Positions 37,793 to 47,695 of a stretch of 64,000 nucleotides of DNA are shown here, one piece after another. The translations under genes and the position numbers were made by a program. The first letter of the stretch is position 1. The number at the start of each line of letters is the position of its first letter. The stretch is from Minwuia sp. GTDB lineage: Bacteria > Pseudomonadota > Alphaproteobacteria > Minwuiales > Minwuiaceae. The notes under the pieces were generated by a model. That model did no database searches, was not told the DNA's origin, and saw only the letters and a list, made by a program, of their open reading frames with translations. Location of the stretch: contig JARGPL010000027.1 of the NCBI GenBank assembly GCA_029210175.1, positions 186,001 to 250,000 of the forward strand, read 5' to 3'.

Positions 37793-39291
37793 CGCGCTAC
37801 ATCATGGCCATCGATCAGGGCACCACGTCCAGCCGCGCGATCCTGTTCGACCCCGAAATGACGGTTGCCGCCGTGGCGCAGTCGGAATTTCCGCAGCATT
37901 TCCCGGCATCGGGCTGGGTCGAACATGACCCGGAAGACCTCTGGTCCACCACCCTTGCAACCTGTCGGGAGGCCATGCGGAAAGCCGGAGCGACAGCCGC
38001 AGACATCGCCGCCATCGGCATCACCAATCAGCGCGAAACCACGATTGTCTGGGACCGCACGACCGGCAAGGCGATCCACAATGCCATCGTCTGGCAGGAT
38101 CGCAGGACAGCAAGCCGTTGCGCCGAGCTGAAAGCCGCGGGGCATGAGGCAATGGTTTCGGCCCGCACGGGATTGCTGCTCGACCCGTATTTCTCCGGCA
38201 CCAAGGTCGCCTGGATCCTGGACAACGTCGATGGCGCGCGGGCACGGGCGGAGGCAGGGGAACTGGCCTTCGGCACCGTCGACAGTTTTCTGCTCTGGCG
38301 ACTGACGGGCGGCAAGGTGCATGCGACGGATGCCACAAACGCGTCCCGCACCCTGCTCTACGACATCCATGACGGCTGTTTCACAGCTGAACTCTGCGAC
38401 CTGATCGGTGTGCCGCAGGCGCTGCTGCCCGACGTCCGCGACTCATCGGGCCTGTTCGGTGAAACGGACCCGGCGCTGTTCGGCGGCGCCATCGCGATCC
38501 GTGGCATTGCCGGGGACCAGCAGGCGGCGACGGTAGGACAGGGTTGTTTCAGCCCGGGCATGATGAAATCGACCTATGGCACCGGCTGCTTCGCCCTGCT
38601 GAACACCGGTGCCGCGCCTGTCGCGTCGCAGAACCGGCTGCTGACCACCGTGGCTTACCAGCTGGACGGGCAGCGGACCTATGCGCTGGAAGGATCGATC
38701 TTCGTGGCCGGGGCGGCAGTGCAATGGCTGCGCGATGGCCTGGGCATCATCGGCAAGGCATCCGAAAGCGGCGTCCTGGCGGAAAGGGCCGACCCTGGTC
38801 AGGCGGTCTATCTGGTGCCGGCCTTCACCGGCCTTGGCGCGCCGCACTGGGACGCGGACGCCCGCGGTGCCCTGTATGGCATGACCCGCAACACAGGCCC
38901 GGCGGAACTGGCAAGGGCGGCGCTGGAATCGGTCTGCTATCAGACCCGCGACCTGCTGGAGGCGATGCGCAAGGACTGGCCCGCCAGCGGGCAGGCCGAC
39001 ACGGTGCTGCGCGTGGACGGCGGCATGGTCGCATCCGACTGGACCATGCAGTGCCTGGCCGACACCCTGGGCGTGGAAGTGGATCGCCCGACGGTGCTGG
39101 AGACCACGGCCCTGGGTGCGGCCTATCTGGCCGGACTGGATGCCGGGTACTATCCCGCACCGGATCGCTTTGCCGAAACCGGGAAACTGGACCGGCGATT
39201 TGCGCCGAGGGAGAAGGCGGCGGCCCGCGACGCACGCTATCGCGGCTGGCAGGATGCCGTGCGGCGCACATTGACGGGGGAAAGTGCATGA
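37789..39291 (+). CDS. glpK: Glycerol kinase
   Basis: FGGY-family kinase making glycerol 3-phosphate; 500 residues, standard length. [16 protein letters not shown] is the ATP-binding start. Glycerol-contacting residues are all present: Arg-Glu in NQRETT, Trp in IVWQDRR, Tyr in LDPYFSGTK and catalytic Asp in IAGDQQAA. Translationally coupled to the upstream PfkB kinase. No glpF or glpD lies nearby, so the operon partner is unusual. Confidence 0.95.
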   Translation: MTRYIMAIDQGTTSSRAILFDPEMTVAAVAQSEFPQHFPASGWVEHDPEDLWSTTLATCREAMRKAGATAADIAAIGITNQRETTIVWDRTTGKAIHNAIVWQDRRTASRCAELKAAGHEAMVSARTGLLLDPYFSGTKVAWILDNVDGARARAEAGELAFGTVDSFLLWRLTGGKVHATDATNASRTLLYDIHDGCFTAELCDLIGVPQALLPDVRDSSGLFGETDPALFGGAIAIRGIAGDQQAATVGQGCFSPGMMKSTYGTGCFALLNTGAAPVASQNRLLTTVAYQLDGQRTYALEGSIFVAGAAVQWLRDGLGIIGKASESGVLAERADPGQAVYLVPAFTGLGAPHWDADARGALYGMTRNTGPAELARAALESVCYQTRDLLEAMRKDWPASGQADTVLRVDGGMVASDWTMQCLADTLGVEVDRPTVLETTALGAAYLAGLDAGYYPAPDRFAETGKLDRRFAPREKAAARDARYRGWQDAVRRTLTGESA

Positions 39292-39437
39292 ACGCGATGA
39301 CACGACGGATCGTCCTGGACCGGTTCTGTGACGGCCGCCCCAGGCGGACGATTTCCGCATCGCGGAGGCCCCGATGCCAGAACCGCGTGACGGGCCGTGT
39401 CCTGTTCGGCCTGCCCACCGACGCGACATTCATCTGA
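39288..39437 (+). pseudogene. Decayed 5' remnant of a CurA-like NADP-dependent oxidoreductase
   Basis: The ATG overlaps the glpK stop (ATGA) and reads RRIVLDRFCDGRP. After a frameshift in the C-rich run near 39341 it continues in another frame as PQADDFRIAEAPMPEPRDG, which is the conserved N-terminus of zinc-free medium-chain NADP oxidoreductases (CurA/YncB). Back in the first frame, GRVLFGLPTD resembles the next stretch, then the gene ends. About 50 of ~335 residues survive. A gene once coupled to glpK has been lost. Confidence 0.6.
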
Positions 39438-39441
39438 ATCG

Positions 39442-40641
39442 CTACGCCATCTGATCGTCTGCACCGGCCCGCGCCCGCAGCAGGGCACCGGTGATGCTGT
39501 TCAGCAGCAAACGGCCCCGGGGCGTGACCCGACGGATGGAACCGTCTGTTTCAACCAGTCCGTCTTCCGCGAGACTCTGCCAGGCTGCGGGGTCGATCAC
39601 CTCGGTCAGGGTCTGGCCGCCGGTGCGGGCGTGAAACATCTCCGCGTCGATCCCGTCCGACAGGCGCAGCCCCATCATCAGGGCTTCCTCGGCCTGCTCC
39701 CCGGCTGGTACCGGGCGGTCTTCCTGCAGCGCCAGACCATGCGCCTCGACCGCTTCCAGCCAGATTTCCGGCTTGCGGTGGTTGGCGGTGGCGTGACGTT
39801 GACCACCCTTCATGACCGGGCGGCCATGCGCGCCGGGCCCGACCCCGATCCATGCGCCATATTGCCAGTACAGCAGGTTGTGGCGGCAGGCCCCGCCGGG
39901 TCGCGCATGGTTCGATGTTTCATAGGCGGGCAGACCGGCATCCGCCGTGATCCCGGCTGTCAGGTCGAACAGATCGGCCGCGCGGTCGTCATCCATCGGG
40001 TCGAACACCCCGCGCCGAACCTGACCCGCAAATCCCGTGTTGGGTTCGATGGTCAGTTGATAGAGCGACAGGTGATCGCCCGCGAGGTCCAGGGCCGAAC
40101 GCAGCATGGTCCGCCATTCCCCAGGCGTCTGATCCGGCAGGGCGTAGATCAGATCGAAGGAGAACCGGTCGAATTCCGCGGCCGCGACAGCGATACCGCG
40201 CTGTGCCGCCCCTGCGTCATGCGCCCGACCAAGAAAACCCAGCGCGCGGTCATCAAAGCTCTGTACGCCCAGGCTGACACGATTGACACCGGCGCTGCGG
40301 AAATCGCGGAACCGCCCGACCTCGATGGAAGACGGATTGGCTTCCAGCGTGATCTCCACATCATCGGCCAGACCGAAGGTATCGCTGATCGCGCCCAGCA
40401 CGGCGGCAACCGTTTCCGGCGGCATCAGCGACGGCGTGCCACCCCCGAAGAAGATGGTGTCGACCGGGCGGACCGGCACACGCGCTGCCCAGGCCGCGAT
40501 CTCGGCCAGCAGGGCCTGACGCCAGCGTGCCTGATCAACGGTTTCACGAACGTGACTGTTGAAGTCGCAATAGGGACATTTGGAGACACAGAACGGCCAG
40601 TGGACATAGACGCCGAACGCTGGCGCACGGTCCTGTTTCAT
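39442..40641 (-). CDS. hemW: Radical SAM heme chaperone HemW
   Basis: A 399-residue radical SAM protein, HemN-like but lacking the long N-terminus of true coproporphyrinogen dehydrogenase. It has VYVHWPFCVSKCPYCDFNSH with the CxxxCxxC cluster plus the HemW-type preceding region, IFFGGGTPSLM, and EANPSSIEVGRFRDFRSAGVNRVSLGVQSF. ATG 40641 overlaps the upstream stop (ATGA), which supports this start over the one 33 bp further out. Confidence 0.93.
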   Translation of the reverse strand: MKQDRAPAFGVYVHWPFCVSKCPYCDFNSHVRETVDQARWRQALLAEIAAWAARVPVRPVDTIFFGGGTPSLMPPETVAAVLGAISDTFGLADDVEITLEANPSSIEVGRFRDFRSAGVNRVSLGVQSFDDRALGFLGRAHDAGAAQRGIAVAAAEFDRFSFDLIYALPDQTPGEWRTMLRSALDLAGDHLSLYQLTIEPNTGFAGQVRRGVFDPMDDDRAADLFDLTAGITADAGLPAYETSNHARPGGACRHNLLYWQYGAWIGVGPGAHGRPVMKGGQRHATANHRKPEIWLEAVEAHGLALQEDRPVPAGEQAEEALMMGLRLSDGIDAEMFHARTGGQTLTEVIDPAAWQSLAEDGLVETDGSIRRVTPRGRLLLNSITGALLRARAGADDQMA

Positions 40642-42449
40642 CCCTGCAGCGGTGCGGTCGCGGCCCGCAGCCATTCAGCCGTCTCCGCGTCGACCACTGG
40701 CAGGATCGTTTCCGCCACCCGCGCGTGATACCGGTCGATCCAGCCCCGCTCCGCCTCCGTCAGCAGTCCAGTCATGATCAGCCGCCGGTCGATGGGGGCG
40801 AGGGTCAGGGTCTCGAACCCGAGCGTCGGGCGTTCTCCGCCTTCCACCACCTGCCCCACCACGGTGACCAGGTTCTCGATCCGGATGCCGAAGGCCGCTG
40901 CCTTGTAGTAACCGGGCTCATTCGACACGATCATGCCCGGCTGCAGCGCCACGGTGCTGGGCATCTTGGAAATCCGGTGCGGGCCTTCATGCACACTCAG
41001 GTAGCTGCCGACGCCGTGGCCGGTACCATGGTCGAAGTCCAGCCCGGCCTGCCAGAGTGGCGCGCGGGCCAGCGGATCAAGCTGGCTGCCGGTCGTACCC
41101 TTGGGAAAGCGTACGCTGGCCAGCGCGATATGGCCCTGCAGCACGCGGGTGAACCGGTCCCGCATTTCCGCACTGGGTGTGCCAATGGCGACGGTGCGGG
41201 TGATGTCGGTGGTGCCGTCCAGATATTGCGCACCTGAATCCACCAGGAAAAGCTCCCCCGGCTGCAGGGTGCGGTTGGTTTCCGGCGTGACCCGGTAATG
41301 CACGATGGCCCCGTTCGGGCCGGACCCGGAAATGGTATCGAAGGACAGGTCGCGGATCAGCTCGTTCTCCCGCCGGAACCCCTCCAGCTTGTCTGCGGCA
41401 GTCATTTCGTCAACCGATCCATCCGTCGCCGTACGGTCCAGCCAGGCAAGGAAGCGGCTGACCGCAGCGCCATCGCGGATGTGGGCTGTGCGGCTGCCCT
41501 GCACCTCGACCGGGTTCTTGCAGGCCTTCGGCAACATCGTCGGGTCCTCGCCCGCGCTCACCTCCGCACCCACGGCAGCCAGCCGGTCGGTGACGGCCTG
41601 CACCGCACTGGGCCGGTCGATGATCACGCGCTTGTCCTTCAGGGACCCGAGGCCCTCGGCAAATCCGGCCTTCGGCACAATGGCGACCGCATTGCCCAGA
41701 TGGTCCCGGGTGGCGGATGCGATCTTCTCCGGATCCATGTAGAGATCGACGCGGGCGTCACCATGCAGCACGGCAAAACCGAGCGGCAGCGGCGTGCGCG
41801 GCACATCCCCGCCCCGGATGTTCAGCAGCCAGGCAATGGATTCCGGAAGGGTCAGGACTGCTGCATCCGCCCCCTGTTGCGTGACCAGTTCGGCAATGCG
41901 CTGCCGCTTCGCCTCCGCCGTTTCGCCCGCGTAGGCCATGTCGTGGGGCACCACGGGGGCCATCGGCGGCGCGGGCCGGTCATCCCAGATCTGGTCCACG
42001 GGATTGGCATCCACCGCCACCAATTCAGCACCTGCCGACTTCGCGGCATCCGCCAGGGCCGACAGCCCGGTCTGTGTGTGCAGCCATGGATCGAAGCCAA
42101 GTTTCTGCCCGGGCTGCATGACGTCCTTCAGCCAGGCGCTTGCAGGCTCCTCGGTGACATGCCGGGTCTCGAAGATCGCCAGATCCACCTGATCGCGCAC
42201 CGCCAGCGTGTAGCGCCCGTCGATGAAGATCGCCGCCCTGTCGGCCAGCACGATGGCCATCCCGGCAGAGCCGTTGAAACCGGTCAGCCAGGCGAGACGT
42301 TCCCCACAGGCCGGAACCCACTCGCCGAAGTGTTCGTCATTGCGGGGGATCAGGAAGCCATCGATACCAGCGGTCTTCATGGCCGCCCGGAGGCGTGTCA
42401 CGCGGTCGGACAAGATGTTTCGCTCCATGTTCGGGAAGGTGCTGCCCAT
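40638..42449 (-). CDS. Xaa-Pro aminopeptidase (aminopeptidase P, long form)
   Basis: A 603-residue three-domain M24B enzyme: two creatinase-N-like domains, then the metallopeptidase domain with all ligands intact: Asp and Asp in LVDSGAQYLDGTTDITRT, His in GTGHGVGSYL, Glu in SNEPGYY and Glu in IRIENLV. A C-terminal extension (~60 residues) is typical of the long eukaryotic-like form. Starts at 42449 (MGSTFPNMERN) and 42428 are both possible. It contrasts with the two metal-free M24 proteins elsewhere in the window. Confidence 0.93.
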   Translation of the reverse strand: MGSTFPNMERNILSDRVTRLRAAMKTAGIDGFLIPRNDEHFGEWVPACGERLAWLTGFNGSAGMAIVLADRAAIFIDGRYTLAVRDQVDLAIFETRHVTEEPASAWLKDVMQPGQKLGFDPWLHTQTGLSALADAAKSAGAELVAVDANPVDQIWDDRPAPPMAPVVPHDMAYAGETAEAKRQRIAELVTQQGADAAVLTLPESIAWLLNIRGGDVPRTPLPLGFAVLHGDARVDLYMDPEKIASATRDHLGNAVAIVPKAGFAEGLGSLKDKRVIIDRPSAVQAVTDRLAAVGAEVSAGEDPTMLPKACKNPVEVQGSRTAHIRDGAAVSRFLAWLDRTATDGSVDEMTAADKLEGFRRENELIRDLSFDTISGSGPNGAIVHYRVTPETNRTLQPGELFLVDSGAQYLDGTTDITRTVAIGTPSAEMRDRFTRVLQGHIALASVRFPKGTTGSQLDPLARAPLWQAGLDFDHGTGHGVGSYLSVHEGPHRISKMPSTVALQPGMIVSNEPGYYKAAAFGIRIENLVTVVGQVVEGGERPTLGFETLTLAPIDRRLIMTGLLTEAERGWIDRYHARVAETILPVVDAETAEWLRAATAPLQG

Positions 42450-42462
42450 CGGCAAGCATGCA

Positions 42463-43311
42463 CTATTTCTTCGGTCGGCGCAGGCGCAGGACAGACCACT
42501 CATTCTGGCGGTGGTGGGTGACAAGCTTCAGGCCCAGCGGGCGATAGCGGGTCAGCACCATTGGCACCTGCCATGTCAGGATGCCGGCAAGAATCAGGTC
42601 GCCACCGGGCGCGACCTGCCCGGCGATCATGGGTGACATGGCGGCAAGCGGACGCGCCAGAATGTTGGCAAAGACCAGATCATAGGGTCCGCCGTCCCGC
42701 ACCAGCCGATGGCGCGTGCCATCCGCCGTGGCAAAGCGCGTCAGGTGCCTGGCATCGTTCAGCTCGGCATTCTCGATGGCGACGGTGACGGAAACGGCAT
42801 CAATGTCGGTTCCGACCCCGCGTGCACCGGTCAGCCGTGCCGCCGCAATCGCCAGGATTCCGGCACCGGTGCCCACGTCCAGCACACGACGGACCCGTCG
42901 CTGGCGGGCCAGCTGCTGCAGCAGGATCATGCAGCCTTCCGTGCTCTCATGCCTGCCGGTACCGAACGCCTGCCCGGCCTCGATCACCAGGTCGATCTGT
43001 CCAGTGATCGCCGGCGTGTCCCAGCCGCCCCGGACGCGGAAACGCCCGATATCCAGCGCGGCCAGGGCGGCCTGCGATTCGGCCACCCAGTCCCGCATCT
43101 CCAGCGGTGCGCATTCACTCTCTCCCGGGACCGGCCAGTGCGCCAGATCCGGTTCATGATCGACAATTGCAGTCACCCGCCAGCGGCCGTCTTCGGCCTT
43201 GAAGACAGACGTGGACAGCGGCAGGTCGCCCAGCGCCGCCTCCACGGACTGCATCGTCGGCAGATCGGTCAGGGTGATCACCTGCCAATAGGCATCTCCG
43301 GCATCGCTCAC
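42463..43311 (-). CDS. prmA: Ribosomal protein L11 methyltransferase
   Basis: SAM-dependent methyltransferase, 282 residues from a GTG start at 43311 (VSDAGDAYWQVITL). The frame is open further upstream, but that part overlaps cysK and is not PrmA-like. It has AFGTGRHESTEGCMILL, the SAM-binding DVGTGAGILAIAAARLTGA and the catalytic-loop FANILARPL. It ends 13 bp before aminopeptidase P and starts 25 bp after cysK on the same strand. Confidence 0.93.
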   Translation of the reverse strand: MSDAGDAYWQVITLTDLPTMQSVEAALGDLPLSTSVFKAEDGRWRVTAIVDHEPDLAHWPVPGESECAPLEMRDWVAESQAALAALDIGRFRVRGGWDTPAITGQIDLVIEAGQAFGTGRHESTEGCMILLQQLARQRRVRRVLDVGTGAGILAIAAARLTGARGVGTDIDAVSVTVAIENAELNDARHLTRFATADGTRHRLVRDGGPYDLVFANILARPLAAMSPMIAGQVAPGGDLILAGILTWQVPMVLTRYRPLGLKLVTHHRQNEWSVLRLRRPKK

Positions 43312-43336
43312 GGATGGGCACTCGCGTGACGCATGC

Positions 43337-44302
43337 TCAAAGACCGTCGAACAGGGCGGTAGACAGATACCGTTCGGCGAAGGACGGCAGGATGACAACG
43401 ATGGTCTTGCCCGCCATGTCAGCGCGCTGCGCCAGTTCCAGCGATGCGGCGACGGCAGCACCGGAGGAAATGCCCACCGGAATCCCCTCTTCGCGCGCCA
43501 GACGACGGGCGGTCTCGAAAGCGGTTTCATTGCCGATGGTCAGAACCTCGTCGACCAGCGAGGTATCCAGATTCTCGGGCACGAAGCCCGCGCCGATGCC
43601 CTGGATCTTGTGCGGACCGGGGTTGCCACCGGAAATGACGGGGCTGTCTTCCGGCTCCACCACCACCAGCTTCACATCCGGGTTGCGCTGTTTCAGCACC
43701 CGACCGATACCGGTCGCCGTGCCGCCGGTGCCGACACCGGACACCACGACATCGACCTTGCCCTTCGTGTCCGCCCAGATCTCCTCGGCGGTCGTGCGGA
43801 CATGGATGTCGGGATTGGCGGGGTTCGAAAACTGCTGCGGCATGACCGCACCCGGCGTCGCTTCCAGCAGTTCCTTCGCCTTGGCAATGGCACCCGGCAT
43901 GCCCTTTTCCGGCGGGGTCAGTTCCAGCTTCGCGCCCAGCAGTTTCAGCATCCGGCGTCGCTCCACGGACATGCTTTCCGGCATCACCAGAACCAGCGGA
44001 TAGCCCTTGGCAGCGGCGACGAATGCCAGCGCGATCCCGGTGTTGCCCGATGTAGGTTCGATGATCGTCCCGCCGGGCTTCAACGTGCCTTCGGCTTCCA
44101 TCGCTTCGATCATGGCCACGCCGATGCGGTCCTTCACCGACGACAGCGGATTGAAGAACTCCAGCTTGGCCAGCACCTGCACGCCCTTGGCCGCACCTCC
44201 CGTCACCCGGTTCAGGCGCACCAGCGGCGTCGAGCCAATGGTTTCAGTGATGGAGTCATAGATGCGCCCGCGCGGCGGCGTGAAACGGTTTTCGGTGCTC
44301 AT
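43337..44302 (-). CDS. cysK: Cysteine synthase A (O-acetylserine sulfhydrylase)
   Basis: PLP enzyme converting O-acetylserine and sulfide to cysteine; 321 residues. It has the PLP lysine in [22 protein letters not shown] (substrate loop), and [13 protein letters not shown] binding the PLP phosphate. ATG 44302 is preceded by GGGGGGACCAGG. It lies 81 bp after an Rrf2-family regulator, a known control arrangement for cysteine and Fe-S metabolism. Confidence 0.94.
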   Translation of the reverse strand: MSTENRFTPPRGRIYDSITETIGSTPLVRLNRVTGGAAKGVQVLAKLEFFNPLSSVKDRIGVAMIEAMEAEGTLKPGGTIIEPTSGNTGIALAFVAAAKGYPLVLVMPESMSVERRRMLKLLGAKLELTPPEKGMPGAIAKAKELLEATPGAVMPQQFSNPANPDIHVRTTAEEIWADTKGKVDVVVSGVGTGGTATGIGRVLKQRNPDVKLVVVEPEDSPVISGGNPGPHKIQGIGAGFVPENLDTSLVDEVLTIGNETAFETARRLAREEGIPVGISSGAAVAASLELAQRADMAGKTIVVILPSFAERYLSTALFDGL

Positions 44303-44383
44303 GGTCCTGGTCCCCCCAAGGGTTGGCACGGCCCGTCAAGCTGGCCGTTGATGTGTATTCACCTGTTCAGATAAGGCACTGGA

Positions 44384-44836
44384 TCAGATCGTGAAGTCCC
44401 GTGACGGCTTGTTGGCCCGCTCGATCCCCGCCGCCTGCGCCCGCTGGCACAGATCCTCCAGCGTCACGGTCTCCAGCCGTTCCATGATCTCGTCCTGAAT
44501 CTCGGTCCAGAACGGGCGAATGATTTCCTGCCCCAGCGCCGAGCCGCCTTCGTCGGATTCCTCGTCATCGGCGGCAATGATCCTGACGATCTCGGCCACG
44601 CTGATGCGTCGTCTTTCCCGTGCCAGAGTGTAGCCGCCACGTGGCCCCCGCACCCCCTTCAGAATTCCGGCACGGACCAGCTGCTGCATGGCCTGTTCCA
44701 GATACCGCGGCGGAATGCCCTGTCGGTCAGTGATGTCCTTGGACTGTACCGGGTCGGGCCGCGCGTTGTAAGCAACGTCGACCACGGCATCCAGCGCATA
44801 GAGCGTCTTCTTCGGCAGTCGGAGCGCGTCCTTCAT
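44384..44836 (-). CDS. Rrf2-family transcriptional regulator
   Basis: A 150-residue winged-helix regulator. [15 protein letters not shown] and [42 protein letters not shown] form the Rrf2 DNA-binding region. The three-Cys cluster of IscR is absent; a single Cys (LEDLCQRA) remains near the C-terminus, so it is more like CymR, which senses cysteine status through CysK. Position directly upstream of cysK supports that role, but this is inference. The start overlaps the dut stop (ATGA). Confidence 0.88.
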   Translation of the reverse strand: MKDALRLPKKTLYALDAVVDVAYNARPDPVQSKDITDRQGIPPRYLEQAMQQLVRAGILKGVRGPRGGYTLARERRRISVAEIVRIIAADDEESDEGGSALGQEIIRPFWTEIQDEIMERLETVTLEDLCQRAQAAGIERANKPSRDFTI

Positions 44837-45321
44837 CCGCCGCCCCCCGCAGAATCACGTGCTGTACCACCGGTGGAGCCGAAACCGCCGGAACCCCGGC
44901 CGGTCGTGTCCAGCTCGTCGCGTTGCTGCCAGTTGCCGCGGGTGACCTGCGCCAGCACCATCTGGGCGATGCGGTCGCCATGGCTGATCTGAAACGCTTC
45001 GGTCCCGTGATTGATCAGGATCACACCGATCTCCCCGCGGTAGTCCGAATCCACCGTGCCGGGGCTGTTCAGCACCGTGATGCCATGTTTCAGCGCCAGG
45101 CCGGAGCGCGGACGCACCTGCGCCTCGAAGCCCGCAGGCAACGCGATCGACAGGCCGGTGGGGACCAGCCCACGGCCTCCGGACGGGTCCAGGGTCATTG
45201 GCCCGCCGGGCAGCGCGGCGCGCAGGTCCATGCCCGCCGCGCCAGGTGTCTCATAGGCTGGCAGGGGCAGGTCAGCCGCTTTCGGATGGCGCATGATCTC
45301 GATGGAAATATCCTGGATCAT
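44833..45321 (-). CDS. dut: dUTP diphosphatase
   Basis: Trimeric dUTPase, 162 residues. The five motifs are visible: [40 protein letters not shown] (catalytic Asp and uracil-binding hairpin), [10 protein letters not shown] and the C-terminal arm GSGGFGSTG. It overlaps coaBC upstream and the Rrf2 gene downstream by 4 bp each. The coaBC-dut order is frequent in alphaproteobacteria. Confidence 0.96.
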   Translation of the reverse strand: MIQDISIEIMRHPKAADLPLPAYETPGAAGMDLRAALPGGPMTLDPSGGRGLVPTGLSIALPAGFEAQVRPRSGLALKHGITVLNSPGTVDSDYRGEIGVILINHGTEAFQISHGDRIAQMVLAQVTRGNWQQRDELDTTGRGSGGFGSTGGTARDSAGGGG

Positions 45322-46568
45322 GCCGTTTCACCCTTCCGGACTGCAGGGCCAGCAATATTGGCTGCAATGCGCTGCACCAGCCGTTCCGCAACCTCGGTCT
45401 TGCTGAGCGGCGGCCAGCTTTCCGGGGCGCTGTCGGAAATCAGGGTGACGCTGTTGTTGTCGCCACCAAACGTCCCTGTCGCCGGGCTGACATCATTGGC
45501 GACAATCCAGTCGCAACCCTTGCGTTTGCGCTTGGCGATGGCGTGCTCGACAACCTTCTCCGTCTCGGCGGCAAAGCCGATCACCAGTCCCGGACGGCCC
45601 TGTTTCAGGCTGGAAAGCGTAGCCAGGATGTCGGGGTTCTCGGCAAAGGTCATGCTCGGCGGTCCGGATTCCCTTTCCTTCTTCAGTTTTTCACCCGCCT
45701 CTTTCGCGACCCGCCAGTCGGCGACCGCCGCCGCACAGATCGCGATGTCGGCAGGCAGCGCCGCCTCGCAGGCGGCCAGCATCTGCCGCGCGGTCTCCAC
45801 CCGCACCACGGCGACACCCGCCGGATCGGGCTGATGTGTCGGGCCGCTGACCAGCACGACCTCAGCGCCTGCCTGCGCCAGGGCTGCCGCAATGGCGTGG
45901 CCCTGCTTGCCGGATGACCGGTTGGCGATATAGCGCACGGGATCGATCGGTTCGTGTGTCGGGCCGGACGTGACCAGCGCCCGCAGACCCTGCAGCGGGC
46001 GGGGGCCGAAATGCGCTTCCAGCGCCGCGATGATTTCCAGCGGTTCCGCCATGCGCCCGGGTCCGAACTCACCGCAGGCCATGTCGCCCTCGTTCGGTCC
46101 GACGACCAGCACCCCGTCGCCGCGCAATGTCGCCAGATTGCGCTGCGTCGCAGGGTGCAGCCACATGCGCACGTTCATGGCGGGCGCGATCATCACCGGC
46201 TTGTCGGTGGCCAGCAGCAATGTCGCGGCCAGATCGGGTGCCTGCCCGCTCGCCATCCGCCCCATCAGGCTGGCCGTCGCCGGGGCGACCAGCACGATAT
46301 CCGCCTGGCGCGAAAGCTGTATGTGCCCCATCTCGGATTCGTCGGTCAGGTCGAACAGGTCCGTGAACACCCGGTCCTCCGACAGGGAAGACAGGGCCAG
46401 CGGTGTGGTGAATTCATGCCCGGCCCGGGTCAGCACGCAGCGGACGGACGCCCCCCGCTCCCTCAGGCGGCGGATCAGGTCCGGCGCCTTCACGGCGGCG
46501 ATGCCGCCCCCGACGATCAGCAGTACGCGTCGACCCGCCAGGGGTGAGGCTCCGGGTGCTGGTCTCAT
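45318..46568 (-). CDS. coaBC: Bifunctional phosphopantothenoylcysteine decarboxylase / synthetase
   Basis: Two consecutive coenzyme A biosynthesis steps in one polypeptide, 416 residues. The CoaC flavin domain has [22 protein letters not shown], His in [18 protein letters not shown] and the Cys of [15 protein letters not shown]. The CoaB domain has [23 protein letters not shown] and [18 protein letters not shown] 46568 (MRPAPGAS) chosen; a TTG 6 bp earlier is unlikely. Confidence 0.95.
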   Translation of the reverse strand: MRPAPGASPLAGRRVLLIVGGGIAAVKAPDLIRRLRERGASVRCVLTRAGHEFTTPLALSSLSEDRVFTDLFDLTDESEMGHIQLSRQADIVLVAPATASLMGRMASGQAPDLAATLLLATDKPVMIAPAMNVRMWLHPATQRNLATLRGDGVLVVGPNEGDMACGEFGPGRMAEPLEIIAALEAHFGPRPLQGLRALVTSGPTHEPIDPVRYIANRSSGKQGHAIAAALAQAGAEVVLVSGPTHQPDPAGVAVVRVETARQMLAACEAALPADIAICAAAVADWRVAKEAGEKLKKERESGPPSMTFAENPDILATLSSLKQGRPGLVIGFAAETEKVVEHAIAKRKRKGCDWIVANDVSPATGTFGGDNNSVTLISDSAPESWPPLSKTEVAERLVQRIAANIAGPAVRKGETA

Positions 46569-46908
46569 GGGCAATATTCCAATTCACGAAAACGGCGTGT
46601 GGATCACATATAAACCCGAACCGGGATAGTCAGCAACCGAATGCGATGACGGCAGGCAATTGATCACCATCAACAAGTACTTGGTTAACCGAAGCTTCGT
46701 TTGACAGGACAGGGCCGCAACCCGCACACTGTGGCGTGAACGGTTGGGGGATCGGGAAAGATCAGACTGATCCCGCTGCCGTCCAAGGATTGGGGAGATG
46801 GCGCGGCATGCCCTGGGGTAGGGTCGTCGCGGCATCGCAATTACATGGCGCTCCATCGGGATGATCATTCCCCGTGTGAGCGTATGGCAGGCAAGCAGGG
46901 GGTCAGAC
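46569..46908. promoter_or_regulatory. Divergent promoter region between coaBC and sdhC
   Basis: A 340-bp gap with no credible gene. Its left part (about 46580-46700) is distinctly AT-richer than its surroundings. A perfect TTGACA lies at 46701-46706 on the plus strand, followed 18 bp later by CACACT, a poor -10. It could drive sdhCDAB with a long leader of about 170 nt. The promoter call is tentative. Confidence 0.35.
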
Positions 46909-47298
46909 ATGGCGAACACGAATCGCCCGTTGTCACCGCATCTTCAGGTCTATCGTCCTCAGATCACGTCCATGTTGTCGATCTTGCATCGCGGCACCGG
47001 CGTGACTCTGGCAGGCGGTCTGATCCTGATGCTCTGGTGGCTGGTCGCATTGGCAAGCGGTCCCGAGTACTACAACTACGTCATGGAAATCGCGGGCAGC
47101 ATCATTGGCCGCCTGGTGCTGCTGGGCTTCAGCTGGGCGCTGTTCTTTCACCTGTGCAACGGGCTGCGCCATCTCTACTGGGATGCCGGCTGGGGCTTCG
47201 AGATCGAGTCGGTAACCCGCAGCGGCTACATGGTGGTGATCGGCGCGACCGTTCTGACCGTACTGGCATGGATAGCTGCCTATGGATGGGGAGGCTGA
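46909..47298 (+). CDS. sdhC: Succinate dehydrogenase cytochrome b556 subunit
   Basis: Membrane anchor of complex II, 129 residues and three membrane helices. RPLSPHLQVYRPQITSMLSILHRGTG is the family signature. ALFFHLCNGLRHLYWDAG carries the heme-ligand His region. ATG 46909 follows AGCAGGGGGTCAGAC. First gene of the sdhCDAB operon. Confidence 0.96.
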   Translation: MANTNRPLSPHLQVYRPQITSMLSILHRGTGVTLAGGLILMLWWLVALASGPEYYNYVMEIAGSIIGRLVLLGFSWALFFHLCNGLRHLYWDAGWGFEIESVTRSGYMVVIGATVLTVLAWIAAYGWGG

Positions 47299-47300
47299 TC

Positions 47301-47690
47301 ATGCAGAAATCACGTCTCAATACGCCGCTGAAGAACGTCCGGGGCCTTGGCTCCGCCCGTGGTGGCACTGATCACTGGTGGATGCAGCGGGTCACGGCCA
47401 TTGCGCTGGTCCCCCTGGTCTTCGCCTTCGTGGTGCTGGCTGTCAGGCTGACCACCGCCGACTACGCCACGGCTTCCGGTGTGATGGGTCATCCCGTCGT
47501 CGCCGGTGTGCTGTTGCTGTTGATCGTGGCGGTGTTCTGGCATCTGAAGCTGGGCCTTCAGGTCGTTATCGAGGATTATGTGCACGGCCACGCGCCGAAA
47601 CTGTTCCTCATGTTCGTCAATACGTTCGGCTGCTGGATCGGTGCCCTGATCTGTGCGCTTGCCGTCCTCAAGATCGCCTTCGGGGGTTGA
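47301..47690 (+). CDS. sdhD: Succinate dehydrogenase hydrophobic membrane anchor subunit
   Basis: Second anchor of complex II, 129 residues with three hydrophobic helices. The start [39 protein letters not shown] is the alphaproteobacterial SdhD signature. [18 protein letters not shown] holds the heme and quinone-site residues. GGGGAGGCTGATC precedes the ATG, which is 2 bp after the sdhC stop. Confidence 0.96.
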   Translation: MQKSRLNTPLKNVRGLGSARGGTDHWWMQRVTAIALVPLVFAFVVLAVRLTTADYATASGVMGHPVVAGVLLLLIVAVFWHLKLGLQVVIEDYVHGHAPKLFLMFVNTFGCWIGALICALAVLKIAFGG

Positions 47691-47695
47691 GCACC

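Noticed and set aside
43312-43530. N-terminal extension of prmA
   Set aside because: The extra residues are Arg/Pro/Trp-rich and antisense to nothing useful; they overlap cysK, whereas the GTG start gives a standard PrmA N-terminus.
46584-46919. 111-codon minus-strand frame in the coaBC-sdhC gap
   Set aside because: No homology seen, overlaps the sdhC start, and lies in an AT-richer promoter region.
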